DNA from: Azospirillum sp051124815
GTDB taxonomy: Bacteria; Pseudomonadota; Alphaproteobacteria; Azospirillales; Azospirillaceae
NCBI RefSeq assembly: GCF_051124815.1
Contig: NZ_CP118485.1
Span: 558,001-622,000 of the forward strand
Direction of reading: 5' to 3'
DNA: 64,000 bases
Below, one piece after another: positions 9,390-17,480 of this stretch (its first letter is position 1; each line of letters opens with the position of its first letter). The translations under genes and the position numbers were made by a program. Below the pieces are notes generated by a model. That model saw only the letters and a list, made by a program, of their open reading frames with translations, was not told where the DNA came from and ran no database searches.

Positions 9390-10691
9390 ATGGTCGAAAA
9401 GTTCGACGCCATCGTCATCGGTGCCGGCCCGTCCGGCAACGCCGCCACCTACACCCTGGCCAAGCAGGGGCTGAAGGTCCTGCAGCTTGAGCGCGGCGAA
9501 TATCCCGGCGCCAAGAACGTCCAGGGCGGCATCATGTATTCGCATGAGCTGGAGAAGATCATCCCGGACTTCCGGGACGATTGCCCGACCGAGCGTCACA
9601 TCATCGAACAGCGCGTCTGGCTGCTTGGCGACGACAGCTATGTCGGCACCAACTATCGGTCGGAAGCCTTCAACAGCGACAAGCCGAACCGCTACACCAT
9701 CATCCGCGCCAACATCGACAAATGGTGGGGCGAGCAGATCCGCAAGGTCGGCGGCCTGCAGATCTGCGAGACCACGGTGACGGAGCTGATCCGCGACCCG
9801 TCCGGCAAGGTGATCGGCGTGCGCACCGACCGCGAGGGCGGGGAAATCCACGCCGACGTCGTCATCATGGCCGACGGCGTCAACGCCCTGCTGGCCAAGC
9901 GCGCCGGCCTTCAGGTGGAAGCGGCGCCGGAGAATGTGGCGCTGGCGGTCAAGGAAATCCTCTTCATCGATCCGGAGCTGATCCAGCAGCGCTTCGGCAT
10001 CAAGGAGGACGAAGGCGTCGTCATCGAGATCATGGGCAAGGTGACCAAGGGGATGGTCGGCACCGCCTTCCTCTACACCAACAAGGAATCGCTGACGATC
10101 GGCATCGGCTGCCTGATCTCCGACTTCAAGAACGGCGACTGCCCGCCCTACAAGATGCTGGAGGATCTGAAGAACCACCCCGTCATCAAGCCGCTGATCG
10201 AAGGGGCGGAGATGAAGGAATATGCCGCCCACATGATCCCGGAAGGCGGCTACAAGGCGGTTCCGCAGCTCTACGGCGACGGCTGGATGGTGGTCGGCGA
10301 CGCCGCCCACTTCAACAACGCCGCCCACCGCGAAGGCTCCAACCTCGCCATGGCGTCGGGCCGGATGGCGGCGGAGACGGTGATCGAGCTGAAGACCGCC
10401 GGCAAGGGCTACAGCGCGTCGAACCTGGCCGCCTACAAGAAGAAGCTCGATGACAGCTTCATCATGAAGGACCTGAAGAAGTATCGCGAGCTGCCCGGCA
10501 TCATGCATGGCAACAAGCAGTTCTTCGGCGCCTATCCCGACGAAATCACCGCGGCGGCCCACAACTGGTTCACCGTGGACAGCATCGACAAGAAGTCGAA
10601 GGAAAAGCAGATCATGAAGTCCTTCATCAAGCGCCGCTCGGTGATGGGACTGGTCGGTGACGCAATCAAGCTGGTGAGGGCCGTGCGATGA
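9390..10691 (+). CDS. fixC: FixC, ETF-quinone oxidoreductase-like flavoprotein
   Basis: A 433-aa FAD protein related to ETF:ubiquinone oxidoreductase. In the Fix complex it passes the high-potential electron to quinone. The dinucleotide-binding fold is at the N-terminus (IVIGAGPSGNAATYTLAKQG, residues about 9-28). The block GWMVVGDAAHFNN binds the FAD pyrophosphate. ATG 9390 is preceded by AAAGGAG. The stop overlaps the fixX start by 4 bp (ATGA), so the two are translationally coupled. Confidence 0.96.
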   Translation: MVEKFDAIVIGAGPSGNAATYTLAKQGLKVLQLERGEYPGAKNVQGGIMYSHELEKIIPDFRDDCPTERHIIEQRVWLLGDDSYVGTNYRSEAFNSDKPNRYTIIRANIDKWWGEQIRKVGGLQICETTVTELIRDPSGKVIGVRTDREGGEIHADVVIMADGVNALLAKRAGLQVEAAPENVALAVKEILFIDPELIQQRFGIKEDEGVVIEIMGKVTKGMVGTAFLYTNKESLTIGIGCLISDFKNGDCPPYKMLEDLKNHPVIKPLIEGAEMKEYAAHMIPEGGYKAVPQLYGDGWMVVGDAAHFNNAAHREGSNLAMASGRMAAETVIELKTAGKGYSASNLAAYKKKLDDSFIMKDLKKYRELPGIMHGNKQFFGAYPDEITAAAHNWFTVDSIDKKSKEKQIMKSFIKRRSVMGLVGDAIKLVRAVR

Positions 10692-10981
10692 GCATCATGG
10701 TCAAGGTCGAAGAGAAACTTTATCAGAACCGCTACATCGTCGATGAAAGCCGGCCGCACATCCAGATCAAGAGCGAGGAGGCCTGCCAGAGCTGTGAGAA
10801 ACAGGCCTGCACCTTCTGCTGCCCGGCCGCCTGCTACAGCAAGAACGAGACGGGCGGCGTGACGCTGGTGACCGACGGCTGCCTGGAATGCGGCACCTGC
10901 CGCGTCGTCTGCCAGGACAAGGGCAACATCGCCTGGGACTATCCGCGCGGCGGTTACGGCATCAGCTACAAGTTCGGCTGA
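10688..10981 (+). CDS. fixX: Ferredoxin-like protein FixX
   Basis: A 97-aa iron-sulfur protein that completes the FixABCX complex. Two cysteine clusters are visible: CQSCEKQACTFCCPAACY, and CLECGTCRVVCQ further on. The C-terminus WDYPRGGYGISYKFG is strongly conserved among FixX proteins. It overlaps fixC by 4 bp and is the last gene of the operon; a GC-rich hairpin follows. Confidence 0.96.
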   Translation: MSIMVKVEEKLYQNRYIVDESRPHIQIKSEEACQSCEKQACTFCCPAACYSKNETGGVTLVTDGCLECGTCRVVCQDKGNIAWDYPRGGYGISYKFG

Positions 10982-11016
10982 TCGCGTCTTTTTGATGTCT
11001 TCCCCCGGAACTGGAT

Positions 11017-11044
11017 GGCCTCCGCGCGGTCTTGCGCGGGGGCC
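11017..11044 (+). terminator. Possible terminator after fixX
   Basis: An 11-bp inverted repeat (GGCCTCCGCGC / GCGCGGGGGCC, one T-G wobble) with a 6-base loop, followed by GATTTG. The stem is strong but the T tract is poor. It lies between fixX and a convergent receiver gene. Confidence 0.5.
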
Positions 11045-11066
11045 GATTTGTCTGGTGGGGGGTAAG

Positions 11067-11471
11067 TCAGCGCCCTTTCAACGTCTCCGCCGCCTGCCCC
11101 AGCGCCCGCTGCAGTTCGGCCGGGAAGTAGGGTTTGCGGACGAAGCCGAAGGGATGGCACTCCGCGGCGCGGTGGCGCGTCTCGGGGTCGCCGAAGGCGG
11201 AGGTGAAGATGCAGCGGATGCCGGTCCGCTCGCGGATCGCCGCCGCGGCTTCAATCCCGTCGCGGGGCCCCAGCAGGCGGATGTCCATCATCACGATGTC
11301 CGGACGCAGCCGCTCGGCCGCCTCGATCGCGTCTTCGGCATTGTCCTCGATCCCGACGACGGCGAATCCCAGCATCCCGAGAATTTCCTCCAACGCCATG
11401 GCGGCGAGGCTCTCGTCTTCAACGATGAGGATGCGCAGGGGAGCGTCGGAGGCAGGCGTGAGATCTGTCAT
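11067..11471 (-). CDS. Stand-alone response regulator receiver protein
   Basis: A 134-aa protein made only of a CheY-like receiver. The acidic pair is in ILIVEDES, the phospho-acceptor Asp in IVMMDIRLLG and the conserved Lys in FVRKPYFPAEL. No output domain is present, so it would act by phosphotransfer or protein contact. It lies between fixX (convergent) and an unknown gene at 11744 (divergent). No histidine kinase is adjacent, so its partner cannot be named. There is no evidence that it is part of the nitrogen-fixation regulon. Confidence 0.88.
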   Translation of the reverse strand: MTDLTPASDAPLRILIVEDESLAAMALEEILGMLGFAVVGIEDNAEDAIEAAERLRPDIVMMDIRLLGPRDGIEAAAAIRERTGIRCIFTSAFGDPETRHRAAECHPFGFVRKPYFPAELQRALGQAAETLKGR

Positions 11472-11743
11472 CGTGATCGCTTGAGGGCTGTCACAGCGAT
11501 TTTACAGGAGCAGGATGATCGGCAAACCAAAAAGCGCAGGATTATGACCAATGGCTCAGCCTGCGCCGGATGCATGGATGACGGAACGGAAGCGTCGCAG
11601 GATGTCGCCGCACCCTTGTTTTTCACCCGCCGGGCGCACCATCTCTGTCCCAGGGCTGTTCTTACCAGCGAGCATTGCGGACCCGCGCCTGTCCATTGCG
11701 GATGGCCGGCGGGGCCGCTCCCTTTTCCATGAGGAGACCGGCG

Positions 11744-12046
11744 ATGGACCTGCGAGTCTGTTTCGAAAACATGGAAAGCGTCAACGTCAACGACGCGGCG
11801 ATGATGAAGCATTACACCAAGAGCTATCTCGCGGATTTCGATCCGGAATGGGCCGGCTTCATCATGCTGCCCCATGACGAGACCATGCGCGCGACGATGG
11901 AGCCCGCCTGGCAGGTGCTGATCCGCGACGCCACGCCGCGGACGGAGCAGGAACTGCTGCGCTACATCGACGAGAATCCGATGGCGGCCTATCACGTCCA
12001 TGTCTATCGGCGTGACGGCGGCCGGAACGAGAGCAAGATCCACTGA
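11744..12046 (+). CDS. Unknown 100-aa protein between fixX and nifW
   Basis: I do not recognise a family. The protein begins MDLRVCFENMESVNVNDAAMM and is acidic and soluble, with no membrane segment or metal-binding motif. ATG 11744 is chosen because GAGGAGA lies 7 bp upstream. Its codon use matches its neighbours. It sits between the fix and nif operons and converges on nifW across a shared hairpin. No clear NifA site or sigma-54 promoter was found in the 272 bp before it, so a role in nitrogen fixation rests on position alone. Confidence 0.7.
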   Translation: MDLRVCFENMESVNVNDAAMMKHYTKSYLADFDPEWAGFIMLPHDETMRATMEPAWQVLIRDATPRTEQELLRYIDENPMAAYHVHVYRRDGGRNESKIH

Positions 12047-12082
12047 CGGCAAAGGGGGCGCCGCCGGACGCCCCCTCCGTCA
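12044..12082. terminator. Bidirectional hairpin between convergent genes
   Basis: Nested inverted repeat: outer arms TGACGG/CCGTCA, inner arms GGGGGCG (12054-12060) and CGCCCCC (12069-12075). It starts within the stop codon of the 11744 gene, and nifW ends just beyond it. Neither side has a long T tract. Confidence 0.6.
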
Positions 12083-12101
12083 AAATGCTCGCGCCGGCGG
12101 T

Positions 12102-12437
12102 TCAGCCGACCGGCGATCCCAGCAGGCTGTCCAGCGGGACGAAGCGGTCGGCCATCTTGCGCGCCTCCTCCTTGTGGACCTTGAAGGTCTTCTCGGCGAT
12201 GGCGTTGGAGACGACGAAATCCTGATAGGCGCGTTCCAGATGGAAGCGGTAGCGCGACGACATGCCGTCGTCGTCCAGCCCTTCCATCCCATTGTCCGCC
12301 GACAGGTAATCGTGGAAGCGCTGCAGGATGTGCAGGCGGTTCACGTTGACCACGCGCTGGTCATAGGTGACGTGGAAGAAGCGCAGGAAGTCTTCCGCGG
12401 TTTCCAGATCGTCGAGGTCGTCGGTGAAATCGCTCAT
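12102..12437 (-). CDS. nifW: Nitrogenase-stabilizing/protective protein NifW
   Basis: A 111-aa protein of the NifW family, which protects the MoFe protein from oxygen damage. Recognisable blocks are LETAEDFLRFFHVTYD, VNRLHILQRFHDYL, and the C-terminal KMADRFVPLDSLL. Start codon 12437 (MSDFTDDLDD) follows a GAAGG-like element. It is the last gene of the iscA-nifUSV-cysE-nifW operon, 13 bp after cysE, and ends close to the convergent hairpin. Confidence 0.93.
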   Translation of the reverse strand: MSDFTDDLDDLETAEDFLRFFHVTYDQRVVNVNRLHILQRFHDYLSADNGMEGLDDDGMSSRYRFHLERAYQDFVVSNAIAEKTFKVHKEEARKMADRFVPLDSLLGSPVG

Positions 12438-12450
12438 CGTCGAAGGCTCC

Positions 12451-13290
12451 TCACGCATGCTGCTGGGTGGAAGGGGAGGGGCCGCAGCCCTCCTGGTCGC
12501 AGATGTTGCCGCAAGAGCTGCAGGCCACACCGTCCAAACGTATATCGCTCAGCCGAAATTCCGAAAGGCTGATGTTTCTAGCAGGAAACTGTGACATTTC
12601 CGTTGCGGTGTGGGCTTCCAGCCGGGCTTCGATGCGGTTGATGTGGTCGATCAGGCAGGCGATGGCCTTGCCGACCGGGTCCGGCATCAGATGATGCTCC
12701 AGGTCGATGCCGTGATCTGACAGCTGATGGCCGGACAGTTGCCGCTGCGTTTCGGGCCGCACCACCCGGCCGGGGATGCCGACCACGGTCATGCCGTCCG
12801 GCACCGGCTTGGTCACCACCGAATTGGCGCCGACCCGCGCGTTGGCGCCGACGGTGATCGGCCCCAGGATCTTGGCGCCGGCGCCGACCAGCACGCCGTC
12901 CATCAGCGTCGGGTGCCGCTTGCCCTTGGTCCAGGAGGTGCCGCCCAGCGTCACGCCATGATAGAGCGTCACGTCGTCGCCGATCTCCGCCGTCTCGCCG
13001 ATCACCACGCCCGCGCCATGGTCGATGAAGAACCGGCGGCCGATGGCGGCACCGGGATGGATGTCGATGTTGGTGATCGCGCGCGCCACATATGAGAGGA
13101 AGCGTGCCGGCCAGCGCAACCCCCGCCGCCACGCCGCATTGGCGAAGCGGTGCATCACCAGCGCATGGATGCCGGGATAGCAGGTCAGCACGTCGAGGAC
13201 GTTGCGCGCCGCCGGGTCGCGGTCGAACACGCAGGCGACGTCCTCGCGGAGCAAGGCGACAATACCGAGAGAGCTTTTGGATCGGGTCAT
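12451..13290 (-). CDS. cysE: Serine O-acetyltransferase, nif-associated, with cysteine-rich C-terminus
   Basis: Makes O-acetylserine from serine and acetyl-CoA, the precursor of the cysteine that NifS desulfurates. The 279-aa protein has the left-handed beta-helix hexapeptide domain, with IDIHPGAAIG, FFIDHGAGVVIGETAEIG, and HPTLMDGVLVGAGAKILG. The C-terminus is unusual: C257-SS-C260-GNI-C264-DQEG-C269, a CX2CX3CX4C cluster that could bind a metal or Fe-S centre. The start overlaps the nifV stop by 4 bp. A second, housekeeping cysE probably exists elsewhere (inference). NifP is an alternative name for nif-linked copies. Confidence 0.92.
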   Translation of the reverse strand: MTRSKSSLGIVALLREDVACVFDRDPAARNVLDVLTCYPGIHALVMHRFANAAWRRGLRWPARFLSYVARAITNIDIHPGAAIGRRFFIDHGAGVVIGETAEIGDDVTLYHGVTLGGTSWTKGKRHPTLMDGVLVGAGAKILGPITVGANARVGANSVVTKPVPDGMTVVGIPGRVVRPETQRQLSGHQLSDHGIDLEHHLMPDPVGKAIACLIDHINRIEARLEAHTATEMSQFPARNISLSEFRLSDIRLDGVACSSCGNICDQEGCGPSPSTQQHA

Positions 13291-14408
13291 ATCGCCGCCT
13301 CCAGGAAGGCGTGCAGTTCCTCGGGCGTCGGCGGCCGCTTGGCGCGGGTGGCAAGCGCGCGGACGCGCGGCAGCACCGCTTGGGCCGTGGCGTCGTCGCA
13401 GGCGATGCCCAGCCGTTCATAGGCCAGCTTCACCGCCGCGGTGCCGGAATGCTTGCCCAGCACGATCCGGTGCTCGCGCCCGACCTCGGCCGGGTCGAAA
13501 TTCTGGTAGGTGGCGCGGTCGCGCAGCAGGCCGTCGACATGGATGCCGGCCTCGTGGGTGAAGACGGCGGAACCGACGATCGACTTGTTGACCGCCACCG
13601 GCCGGTTGGAGGCCCGCTCCACCAGATCGCTGATGGCGCCGAGCGACCGCGTCTCCACGCCGCTGTCGATGTGGTAGAGGTGTTTCAGCGACACCACCAC
13701 CTCCTCCAGCGGCGCGTTGCCGGCGCGCTCGCCAAGACCGTTCACCGTGGTGTTGACATGGGTGGCGCCGCCCAGCACCGCGGCCAGCGAATTGGCGTTG
13801 GCGAGGCCCAGATCGTCATGGGCGTGGATCTCGATCTCCAGGTCGGTGGCCCGGCGCAGCCGTTCGATGCAGGCGCGCGTCTGGAAAGGGTCGAGCACGC
13901 CCAGCGTGTCGGCGAAACGGAAGCGGCGGGCGCCGGCCTCTTGCGCCACCGTGGCGGCGGCGATCAGGAAATCCATGTCGGCGCGGGAGGAATCCTCGCC
14001 GCCGACGCTGACCTCCAGCCCATGGTCGCGCGCCTGTTTGACCTTGCGCTCGATCTCGGCGAGCGCCCAGGCGCGGCTGCGCTTCAGCTTCTTCGTGATG
14101 TGGATGTCGGACACCGGCATCGACAGGTTGACGAAGCCGACATTGCAGGACAGTGCCGCCTTCAGGTCGGTGTCGTGCATGCGGCACCACACCATCAGCC
14201 GGCCCTTCAGCCCCAGCGACGCCACGGCGCGGATGCCCTCGCGCTCCTCCTCGCCCATGGCGGGGATGCCGATCTCCTGTTCCGGCACGCCGGCGGCGTC
14301 GAGCGCCTTGGCGATGGCGATCTTCTCGTCGAGCGTGAAAGCGACGCCTGCGGTCTGCTCGCCGTCGCGCAGCGTGGTGTCGTTGATGGTGGCGAAGGTG
14401 GTGGGCAT
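13287..14408 (-). CDS. nifV: Homocitrate synthase NifV
   Basis: Condenses acetyl-CoA with 2-oxoglutarate to homocitrate, the organic ligand of FeMo-cofactor. The 373-aa length is typical. The catalytic N-terminal motif INDTTLRDGEQTAGVAF is present, and HAHDDLGLANANSLAAV and VNTTVNGLGERAGNA hold metal and substrate ligands of the DRE-TIM metallolyase family. The cysE ATG overlaps its stop by 4 bp. A 148-bp spacer with a long hairpin separates it from nifS upstream. Confidence 0.95.
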   Translation of the reverse strand: MPTTFATINDTTLRDGEQTAGVAFTLDEKIAIAKALDAAGVPEQEIGIPAMGEEEREGIRAVASLGLKGRLMVWCRMHDTDLKAALSCNVGFVNLSMPVSDIHITKKLKRSRAWALAEIERKVKQARDHGLEVSVGGEDSSRADMDFLIAAATVAQEAGARRFRFADTLGVLDPFQTRACIERLRRATDLEIEIHAHDDLGLANANSLAAVLGGATHVNTTVNGLGERAGNAPLEEVVVSLKHLYHIDSGVETRSLGAISDLVERASNRPVAVNKSIVGSAVFTHEAGIHVDGLLRDRATYQNFDPAEVGREHRIVLGKHSGTAAVKLAYERLGIACDDATAQAVLPRVRALATRAKRPPTPEELHAFLEAAI

Positions 14409-14453
14409 GGGGGCACCTCGCGCGAGGGGGGAGAACTGCCCCCATGAGAAGTG

Positions 14454-14533
14454 TCGCAGGCCGGGCCGGGGACCCGCCCCGACGGGGTGTCGTCGGGCGG
14501 GGTGCCGGGACGGGCCATCGACCCGGCCTGCGA
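14454..14533 (-). repeat. Intercistronic inverted repeat between nifS and nifV
   Basis: A perfect 12-bp stem, TCGCAGGCCGGG (14454-14465) with CCCGGCCTGCGA (14522-14533), encloses a second imperfect GC-rich inverted repeat (about 14472-14502). There is no T tract. It may stabilise an mRNA end or attenuate expression of nifV-cysE-nifW relative to nifUS. Confidence 0.6.
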
Positions 14534-14556
14534 TTCCGGTGTAACGCGCGGAAGCG

Positions 14557-15777
14557 TTACGAATAGACGGGCGCGAACTCCTTCGCCTTGCCGGCGTCCT
14601 GCTGCCAATAGGGCGACAGGCTGCGCAGCTTGGCGATGATGCCCGGCACCACGGCGATGACCCGGTCGATCTCCTCCTCCGTCGTATCGCGCGACAGCGA
14701 GAAGCGGGTGGCGCCGTGGGCGGCGGTGTAGGGCACGCCCATGGCGCGCATGACGTGGCTGGGCTCCAGCGACCCGGAGGTGCAGGCGGAGCCGGACGAC
14801 GCGGCGATGCCGGCCTCGTTCAGCAGCAGCAGGATCGCCTCGCCCTCGATATATTCGAAGGCGATGTTGCAGGTGTTGGGCAGGCGGTTGTCCGGGTTCC
14901 CGGTGACGAAGCAGCTCGGCACCGCCGCCAGGATCGCCTGTTCCAGCTTGTCGCGCAGCGCCTTCACCCGTGTGTTCTCGTCGCCCATATGGACCAGCGC
15001 CAGTTGGGCGGCGGCGCCCAGCCCGACGATGCCCGGCGCATTCTCCGTCCCGGCGCGGCGCGAGCGTTCCTGATGGCCGCCGCGCAGCATCGGGCGATAG
15101 CGCAGGCCGCGCTTGACGTACAGCGCGCCGATGCCCTTGGGGGCGTGCAGCTTGTGGCCGGACAGCGACAGCATGTCGATGGCGCTGTCGGCCAGCTTCA
15201 TCGGGATCTTGCCGACCGATTGCACCGCGTCGGTGTGGAAGAGGGCGCCGACCTCCTTCGCCATGCGCGCCAGTTCCTCCACCGGGAAGATCGTCCCGGT
15301 TTCGTTGTTGGCCCACATGATGGAGACGATGGCGACCTGATCGGACAATGCTGCGCGGTAGGCCTCGATGTCGAGGTTGCCCTTGTTGTCCACCGGGATG
15401 CGGTGGACCTTGCAGCCGCGCTTCTTCTCCAGATACTCGCAGAGCGCCAGCACGCCGGGATGCTCGACCACGCTGGTGACGATCTCGCGCTTCTTCGGAT
15501 AGGCCTCCAGCGCCGACAGGATGGCGGTGTTGTCGCTCTCCGTCCCGCCGGAGGTGAAGACGATCTCGCTGTCATGGGCGGCACCCAGCAGTGCCTGGAC
15601 CTGCTTGCGCGCCCATTCGATCTTGCCGCCGACCGCGGCGCCGAAGCCGTGCATCGAGGACGGGTTGCCGAAATGCTCGGTGAAGAGCGGCAGCATCTCC
15701 TGCAGCACTTCCGGATCGACGCGGGTGGTGGCGTTGTTGTCGAGATAGATGCCCTGGCTCATGGTTTGGCGGCTCAT
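14557..15777 (-). CDS. nifS: Cysteine desulfurase NifS
   Basis: A 406-aa PLP enzyme that releases sulfur from cysteine for nitrogenase Fe-S cluster assembly on NifU. The PLP lysine is in SLSGHKLHAPKGIGAL. The catalytic cysteine loop is ASSGSACTSGSLEPSHV near the C-terminus. The N-terminus GIYLDNNATTRVDPEVL is standard. ATG 15777 has GGGGAG 9 bp upstream; an internal ATG at 15762 is the alternative. nifU lies 15 bp upstream in the same operon. Confidence 0.96.
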   Translation of the reverse strand: MSRQTMSQGIYLDNNATTRVDPEVLQEMLPLFTEHFGNPSSMHGFGAAVGGKIEWARKQVQALLGAAHDSEIVFTSGGTESDNTAILSALEAYPKKREIVTSVVEHPGVLALCEYLEKKRGCKVHRIPVDNKGNLDIEAYRAALSDQVAIVSIMWANNETGTIFPVEELARMAKEVGALFHTDAVQSVGKIPMKLADSAIDMLSLSGHKLHAPKGIGALYVKRGLRYRPMLRGGHQERSRRAGTENAPGIVGLGAAAQLALVHMGDENTRVKALRDKLEQAILAAVPSCFVTGNPDNRLPNTCNIAFEYIEGEAILLLLNEAGIAASSGSACTSGSLEPSHVMRAMGVPYTAAHGATRFSLSRDTTEEEIDRVIAVVPGIIAKLRSLSPYWQQDAGKAKEFAPVYS

Positions 15778-15792
15778 GGCTTGGTGCTCCCC

Positions 15793-16716
15793 TTAGCCCG
15801 CATGGGCCGGCATGAGGGACGCGGGCTTGACCCGCACGAACTCGCCGAGCTTCTCGACCAGCTTCATCTGCACGCCCATCATCGTGCCCGCCGACTGCGA
15901 ACAGCCGGAACAGGCGCCGGTGAGCCGCACATAGATGTCCTTGCCGTCGATGTCGACCAGTTCCACGTCGCCGCCGTCGCGTTGGATCTGCGGGCGCATC
16001 TCCTCGATGGCGGCCATGATGGCCTGCATGCGCTGGACATTGGTCAGCTTGGGCGCCACGGCCGGTTCGGCCTTGGGTTCCAGCGGCTTGATGGCGTCCA
16101 GCCCGACGGTGCCAGGGGTGTGCTTCTTGGCGGGCTTCAGGGCGCCGGTCTTCGCCAGCACCTCTTCCAGCACCTCCTCGATCTTCTCGTGGCAGGTCTG
16201 GCAGGAGCCGCCGGCCTTGGTGTAGTGGGTGACTTCCTCCAGCGAGGTCAGGCCGTTGACGGTCACCGCGCGCTCGATCATGGCGGCGTCAATGCCGAAG
16301 CATTTGCAGACCAGCTCGCCTTCCTCATGGTCGTCTTCCCACGCCTCGCCCTTGTAGTTGGCGATGGCGGCGCGCAGCGCCTCTGCCCCCATGACGGAGC
16401 AATGCATCTTCTCCGGCGGCAGGCCGCCCAGATACTCGGCGATGTCGCGGTTGGTCAGGGTCAGCGCCTCGTCCACCGTCTTGCCGATGATCATCTCGGT
16501 CAGGGCGGAGCTTGAGGCGATGGCCGAGCCGCAGCCGAAGGTCTGGAACTTCGCGTCCTGGATGATCTGGGTGTCGGGATCGACCTTCAGCATCAGACGC
16601 AGCGCGTCGCCGCAGGTGATGGAGCCGACCTCGCCGACCGCATTGGCCGTGTCCAGGACACCGGAGTTCTTCGGGTTGAAGAAGTGTTCCTTGACCTTGT
16701 CGGTGTAGTTCCACAT
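15793..16716 (-). CDS. nifU: Fe-S cluster scaffold protein NifU
   Basis: A 307-aa three-part scaffold on which NifS-derived sulfur and iron form clusters for nitrogenase. The IscU-like N-terminal domain has its three cysteines in ITCGDA, TFGCGSAIA and MHCSVMG. The middle [2Fe-2S] ferredoxin-like domain has LVCKCFGID and GGSCQTCHEKI. The Nfu-like C-terminal domain has LTGACSGCSQSAGT. All expected cysteines are present. It lies between iscA and nifS in the operon. Confidence 0.96.
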   Translation of the reverse strand: MWNYTDKVKEHFFNPKNSGVLDTANAVGEVGSITCGDALRLMLKVDPDTQIIQDAKFQTFGCGSAIASSSALTEMIIGKTVDEALTLTNRDIAEYLGGLPPEKMHCSVMGAEALRAAIANYKGEAWEDDHEEGELVCKCFGIDAAMIERAVTVNGLTSLEEVTHYTKAGGSCQTCHEKIEEVLEEVLAKTGALKPAKKHTPGTVGLDAIKPLEPKAEPAVAPKLTNVQRMQAIMAAIEEMRPQIQRDGGDVELVDIDGKDIYVRLTGACSGCSQSAGTMMGVQMKLVEKLGEFVRVKPASLMPAHAG

Positions 16717-16773
16717 GTCGCTGCTGCCTTTCCGTGGGGTGCGCGCCTAGGGGAAGAGTGTCCGGGGGCGGGA

Positions 16774-17169
16774 TCAGTGGGTGGAGTAGGGAGCCGACGA
16801 CCCGCAGCTGGACGAGGAGGTCGAGCAGGAGCCGCCACCGCCTTCACCGGCCGAGAAGGACTTGCCGCAGCCGCAGCTGCTTGTCGCGTTCGGGTTGTCG
16901 AACTTGAAGCCGGAGCCTTCGATGCCCTCGACGAAATCGACCACCACGCCGCTGAGGAAGGGCTGGCTGTTGGCGTCGACGAAGATGGTGACCGGGCCGA
17001 AGCTGAGCACCGCATCGTCGTCGCCGGCCGCCGCCTCCAGGCCCATCTGGTATTTCAGGCCGGCGCAGCCGCCGTCGGTGACCGCGATCCGCAAGCCGGC
17101 CGCAGTGCCACCGGACTTCGCCAGCACCTGCTCCAGCGTGGAAACCGCCGCATCCGTCAGAGTCACCAT
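16774..17169 (-). CDS. Nif-type IscA/HesB A-type Fe-S carrier with Ser/Cys-rich tail
   Basis: A 131-aa A-type carrier protein, first gene of the nif Fe-S operon. The A-type cysteines are seen in DGGCAGLKY and SSCGCGKSF. After CGCGKSF the protein continues with a low-complexity Gly/Ser/Cys tail (GEGGGGSCSTSSSSCGSSAP) not found in ordinary IscA. It carries two extra cysteines. ATG 17169 gives the standard start MVTLTDAAVSTLEQVL. A sigma-54 promoter lies about 60 bp upstream. It probably delivers Fe-S clusters alongside NifU. Confidence 0.92.
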   Translation of the reverse strand: MVTLTDAAVSTLEQVLAKSGGTAAGLRIAVTDGGCAGLKYQMGLEAAAGDDDAVLSFGPVTIFVDANSQPFLSGVVVDFVEGIEGSGFKFDNPNATSSCGCGKSFSAGEGGGGSCSTSSSSCGSSAPYSTH

Positions 17170-17225
17170 GTCCCGCCTCCTCAAGCCGCGTTGCCGGGGG
17201 TGCCGGCCGATCTGACGGGAAGTAG

Positions 17226-17241
17226 AGCAAGGGTCGTGCCA
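17226..17241 (-). promoter_or_regulatory. Sigma-54 promoter of the iscA-nifUSV-cysE-nifW operon
   Basis: On the minus strand the sequence reads TGGCACG-ACCC-TTGCT, a full match to the RpoN consensus. GG and GC are separated by 10 bases. It is about 60 bp before the iscA-like start codon. Confidence 0.92.
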
Positions 17242-17341
17242 AACAGGTAAGGTATTGATTTTTCTTGATTGTTGGGCCGAAATGGCGTGGCGAGAGTCCG
17301 ACAATGTTTCGTCTTCCAACGTTTTTGTCGGGTTTGACGCG

Positions 17342-17357
17342 TGTCGCTTTTGCGACA
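17342..17357. promoter_or_regulatory. NifA upstream activator sequence of the nif operon
   Basis: TGT-CGCTTTTGCG-ACA matches TGT-N10-ACA and differs at one central base from the fixA site. It is about 110 bp upstream of the minus-strand sigma-54 promoter. Being symmetric, it could also serve the divergent gene at 17481. Confidence 0.88.
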
Positions 17358-17480
17358 GCCGCGACACTTCGCCGCACAAAAATTCTATGGTCTTTCCCCG
17401 TGCCCGCGCGCGTACCATGGGACGTCGTCGGTGCGTCGGATGATTGATTGCGTCAGCAGGAAATACAGGCGAGGGAAGCG

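Noticed and set aside
11551..11567. A GG-N10-GC element before the 11744 gene as a sigma-54 promoter
   Set aside because: Outside the GG and GC it does not match the consensus, and no NifA site precedes it.
14716..16515. Long plus-strand frame over nifS and nifU
   Set aside because: Composition is Gly/His/Gln/Arg-rich without motifs, and both nifS and nifU are unmistakable on the other strand.
17438..17451. Sigma-54 promoter for the 17481 gene as a firm feature
   Set aside because: GG, spacing and TTGC fit, but the -24 hexamer is poor, so it is kept only as a hypothesis.
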